Source: Phoronis ovalis
Taxonomy: Eukaryota; Phoronida; Phoronidae
Reading direction: 5' to 3'
DNA: 10,027 bases
Assembly (NCBI GenBank): GCA_028565635.1
Contig: JAOXYB010068956.1
Span: forward strand, 1-10,027
Each line of letters begins with the position of its first letter. The stretch's first letter is position 1. Shown here piece by piece: positions 8,694 through 10,027 of the stretch. A program made the translations under genes and the position numbers. The notes below the pieces were generated by a model. It had not been told where the DNA came from. It searched no databases and was given only the letters and a program-made list of their open reading frames with translations.

Positions 8694-9722
8694 TGTCAGA
8701 TGCCCATCAAATCCCTTGGATCACATGATATTGCGGCTCGTATGTGGTTTGTAGCCCCAATCTGTAGCTGGGCAGTGCAATTTTTGAAGTAATTCCCTTA
8801 AATGTTACATATGTAAAGCATATACCGCATACAACAAATGTTGAAGATTTGGATTGGCACTTGACCCATTTTTCAAGGTCATTCCAAAATCTGCCTAGCC
8901 TATTAATACATTGACCTATAGCTATGGCCTTCATGAATCAACCTTCAAATTGTACAGTAAACACTTCTGTCTCTGGAAAGTGGTGCAATGTGACATCTGT
9001 CTTGGGAACAAACATGGCCACCAGTCAGCCATATTGAAGAAATCCAGGTCAATACTGTTGTTGAAACTGCCATCGCATCCTTAGGATTACATCACTATGT
9101 GGTTTGTAGCCGTTATGTCAAAGATTCAGATCGGCATTTGACTCCTTTATTTTTTTTTTACTCACAATTTTAAAGTGTGAACAAGCCTAATACACCCACC
9201 CACATATGGCCTTGATGCATCCACCTTCAAATCATCCAGTCAAAGTCTTTCTGGAAAGGAGTGCAATATGATGTGCCCCTCAGGAACAAACATAGCCATC
9301 AGTCAGCCATATTGGAAGCTATCCAGGTCAAAATTATAATAAAGCTGTACTTTAATGTATTTATCCTGTACCGAATGTGAAGCTGATTGGATGAAAGCGG
9401 AAGTTATAGCTAGACAAAGAAAGTTTTACATGTCACAACAAAAAATGCTGAAGGTTCCGATCCACTTTTCAGGTTACTGAAAAATGTTACCTGACCTACT
9501 CTGCCGACCATCCTAAGGCCTTCGTGAATCCACCTTTGAATTGTCCAATCAATGCTTTGCTTGTCTAGAAATGGGCGCAACCTGACGTGCCATCTCCGGA
9601 ACAAACAAGGCTGCCAGTCAAATATTCTGATCAGTATTTGGCCCACTTCTTAAGGTCACTCAAAAATGTCACCTAGCCTTACATACCCATCAACCTTCAT
9701 GAATCCAGTTTCGAATCATCAA
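8694..9722. repeat. diverged imperfect tandem repeat array (about four modules)
   Basis: A module starting near gat-tggattggcac or gatcggcatttgac and containing a ttcatgaatccaccttcaaat motif, then ggaacaaaca and ccagtcagccatattg, recurs at about 8846-9052, 9123-9332, 9453-9628 and 9629-9722, the last two partial. Spacing between module starts is about 277, 330 and 176 bases, so the period is irregular. A shared spacer block includes an identical 16-mer tatgtggtttgtagcc at 8741-8756 and 9096-9111. The copies differ at many positions, so the array is old. Open frames across it (minus strand 8707-8934 and 9410-9646) do not correspond to any known protein. It may be a degraded satellite or a non-autonomous transposon family. 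Confidence 0.75.
9313..9431 (+). repeat. left copy of a near-perfect inverted duplication (119 bp)
   Basis: Bases 9313-9384 are the exact reverse complement of 9777-9848 (72 of 72). Bases 9375-9431 are the reverse complement of 9850-9906 with one mismatch (G at 9399). The two matching blocks overlap here by 10 bases, atgtgaagct (9375-9384). Its left edge lies inside the second tandem module, so part of it is old array sequence, while the copying event is recent. Confidence 0.9.
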
Positions 9723-9776
9723 AATTAAATCAGAGTATACAAACAAAAACTAGCAACATATTAAATTAAATCTCTA

Positions 9777-9906
9777 AGCTTCACATTCGGTACAGGATAA
9801 ATACATTAAAGTACAGCTTTATTATAATTTTGACCTGGATAGCTTCCATATGTAAAACTTTCTTTGTCTAGCTATAACTTCTGCTTTCATCCAATCAGCT
9901 TCACAT
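9777..9906 (-). repeat. right copy: inverted, circularly permuted, with duplicated 10-bp ends
   Basis: This 130-bp segment is the inverse of 9313-9431, but its two blocks are in swapped order, so the former outer ends now meet in the middle (around 9848-9850). The 10-mer agcttcacat, present once in the left copy, appears here at both ends (9777-9786 and 9897-9906). This is what would be seen if a small circle of the sequence had been joined in through that 10-mer, or if one unit had been cut out of an inverted tandem array. Confidence 0.9.
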
Positions 9907-10027
9907 AAGAACAGATATGATGAGCTATGCAATGGAATAGGAGATGAGGGGAGCAATGTTACCAGCAAGTATGATAAAATGATTCAGGCAAACAATGAAG
10001 CAGCAAATGATCTGATACCAATGAAAA
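9899..10027 (+). CDS. candidate coding segment running off the right edge, unidentified
   Basis: The plus-strand frame with AAG at 9907-9909 is open from 9856 to the end of the window. From 9901 the translation begins SHKNRYDELCNGIGDEGSNV and ends with QANNEAANDLIPMK. Base composition becomes less AT-rich and the residues are balanced, polar and Glu/Asp/Asn-rich, unlike the AT-driven false frames elsewhere. A possible acceptor is ctttcatccaatcag (AG at 9897-9898). The NRY-DEL...KYDKMIQANNEAA-LIP-K pattern faintly resembles the segment between endonuclease and reverse transcriptase of non-LTR retrotransposons, or it could be a host exon. Only about 43 codons are visible, so no function is assigned. 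Confidence 0.35.

Noticed and set aside
8707-9646. Minus-strand open frames 8707-8934 and 9410-9646
   Set aside because: They fall across the tandem repeat modules. They are not kept in equivalent frames between modules, so they are not conserved coding sequence.
1-10027. CRISPR arrays, tRNA or rRNA genes, bacterial operon signals
   Set aside because: No regularly spaced repeats, no cloverleaf or rRNA sequence, and the exon/intron structure is eukaryotic.

Overview
This is AT-rich animal nuclear DNA. The one clear gene is the large terminal exon of a BCL11-family (BCL11A/BCL11B, CTIP1/CTIP2-like) zinc-finger transcription factor on the minus strand. The zinc fingers are near-identical in type to the vertebrate proteins, but the rest of the protein is shorter and diverged, and the last finger is C2HC. 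With long AT-rich non-coding sequence and invertebrate-style repeats, this suggests an invertebrate (protostome or other non-vertebrate). The phylum cannot be fixed from this window; a chelicerate-like or other arthropod/lophotrochozoan genome is only a guess.

Layout: (1) 1-179 is the end of an intron and 180-249 the last coding exon of a plus-strand gene whose protein ends in an RS-rich tail, so it is probably an SR-type splicing or RNA-processing protein. (2) 250-4679 has no convincing coding sequence. It lies between two convergent genes and is best read as their 3' untranslated regions plus spacer, with several poly(A) signals on both strands and two places where plus- and minus-strand signals sit back to back. 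(3) 4680-6643 is the BCL11 terminal exon: finger 1, fingers 2-3, an acidic stretch followed by a CtBP-type PxDLS motif, a SUMO-type site, then fingers 4-6. (4) 6644 to about 8690 is featureless upstream sequence of that gene, most likely intron. (5) 8694-9722 is a diverged, imperfect tandem repeat. (6) 9313-9431 and 9777-9906 are a recent, almost perfect inverted duplication in which the second copy is circularly permuted, with a 10-bp sequence duplicated at its ends. (7) The last ~130 bases stay open in one plus-strand frame and look coding, possibly a transposable-element fragment or an exon.

The two certain coding segments are unrelated in role beyond both being nuclear: one would act in RNA processing, the other in transcriptional repression. 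They are linked here only by their tail-to-tail arrangement. I did not find an obviously new multi-gene system. The most unusual structure is the circularly permuted inverted duplication near the right edge.
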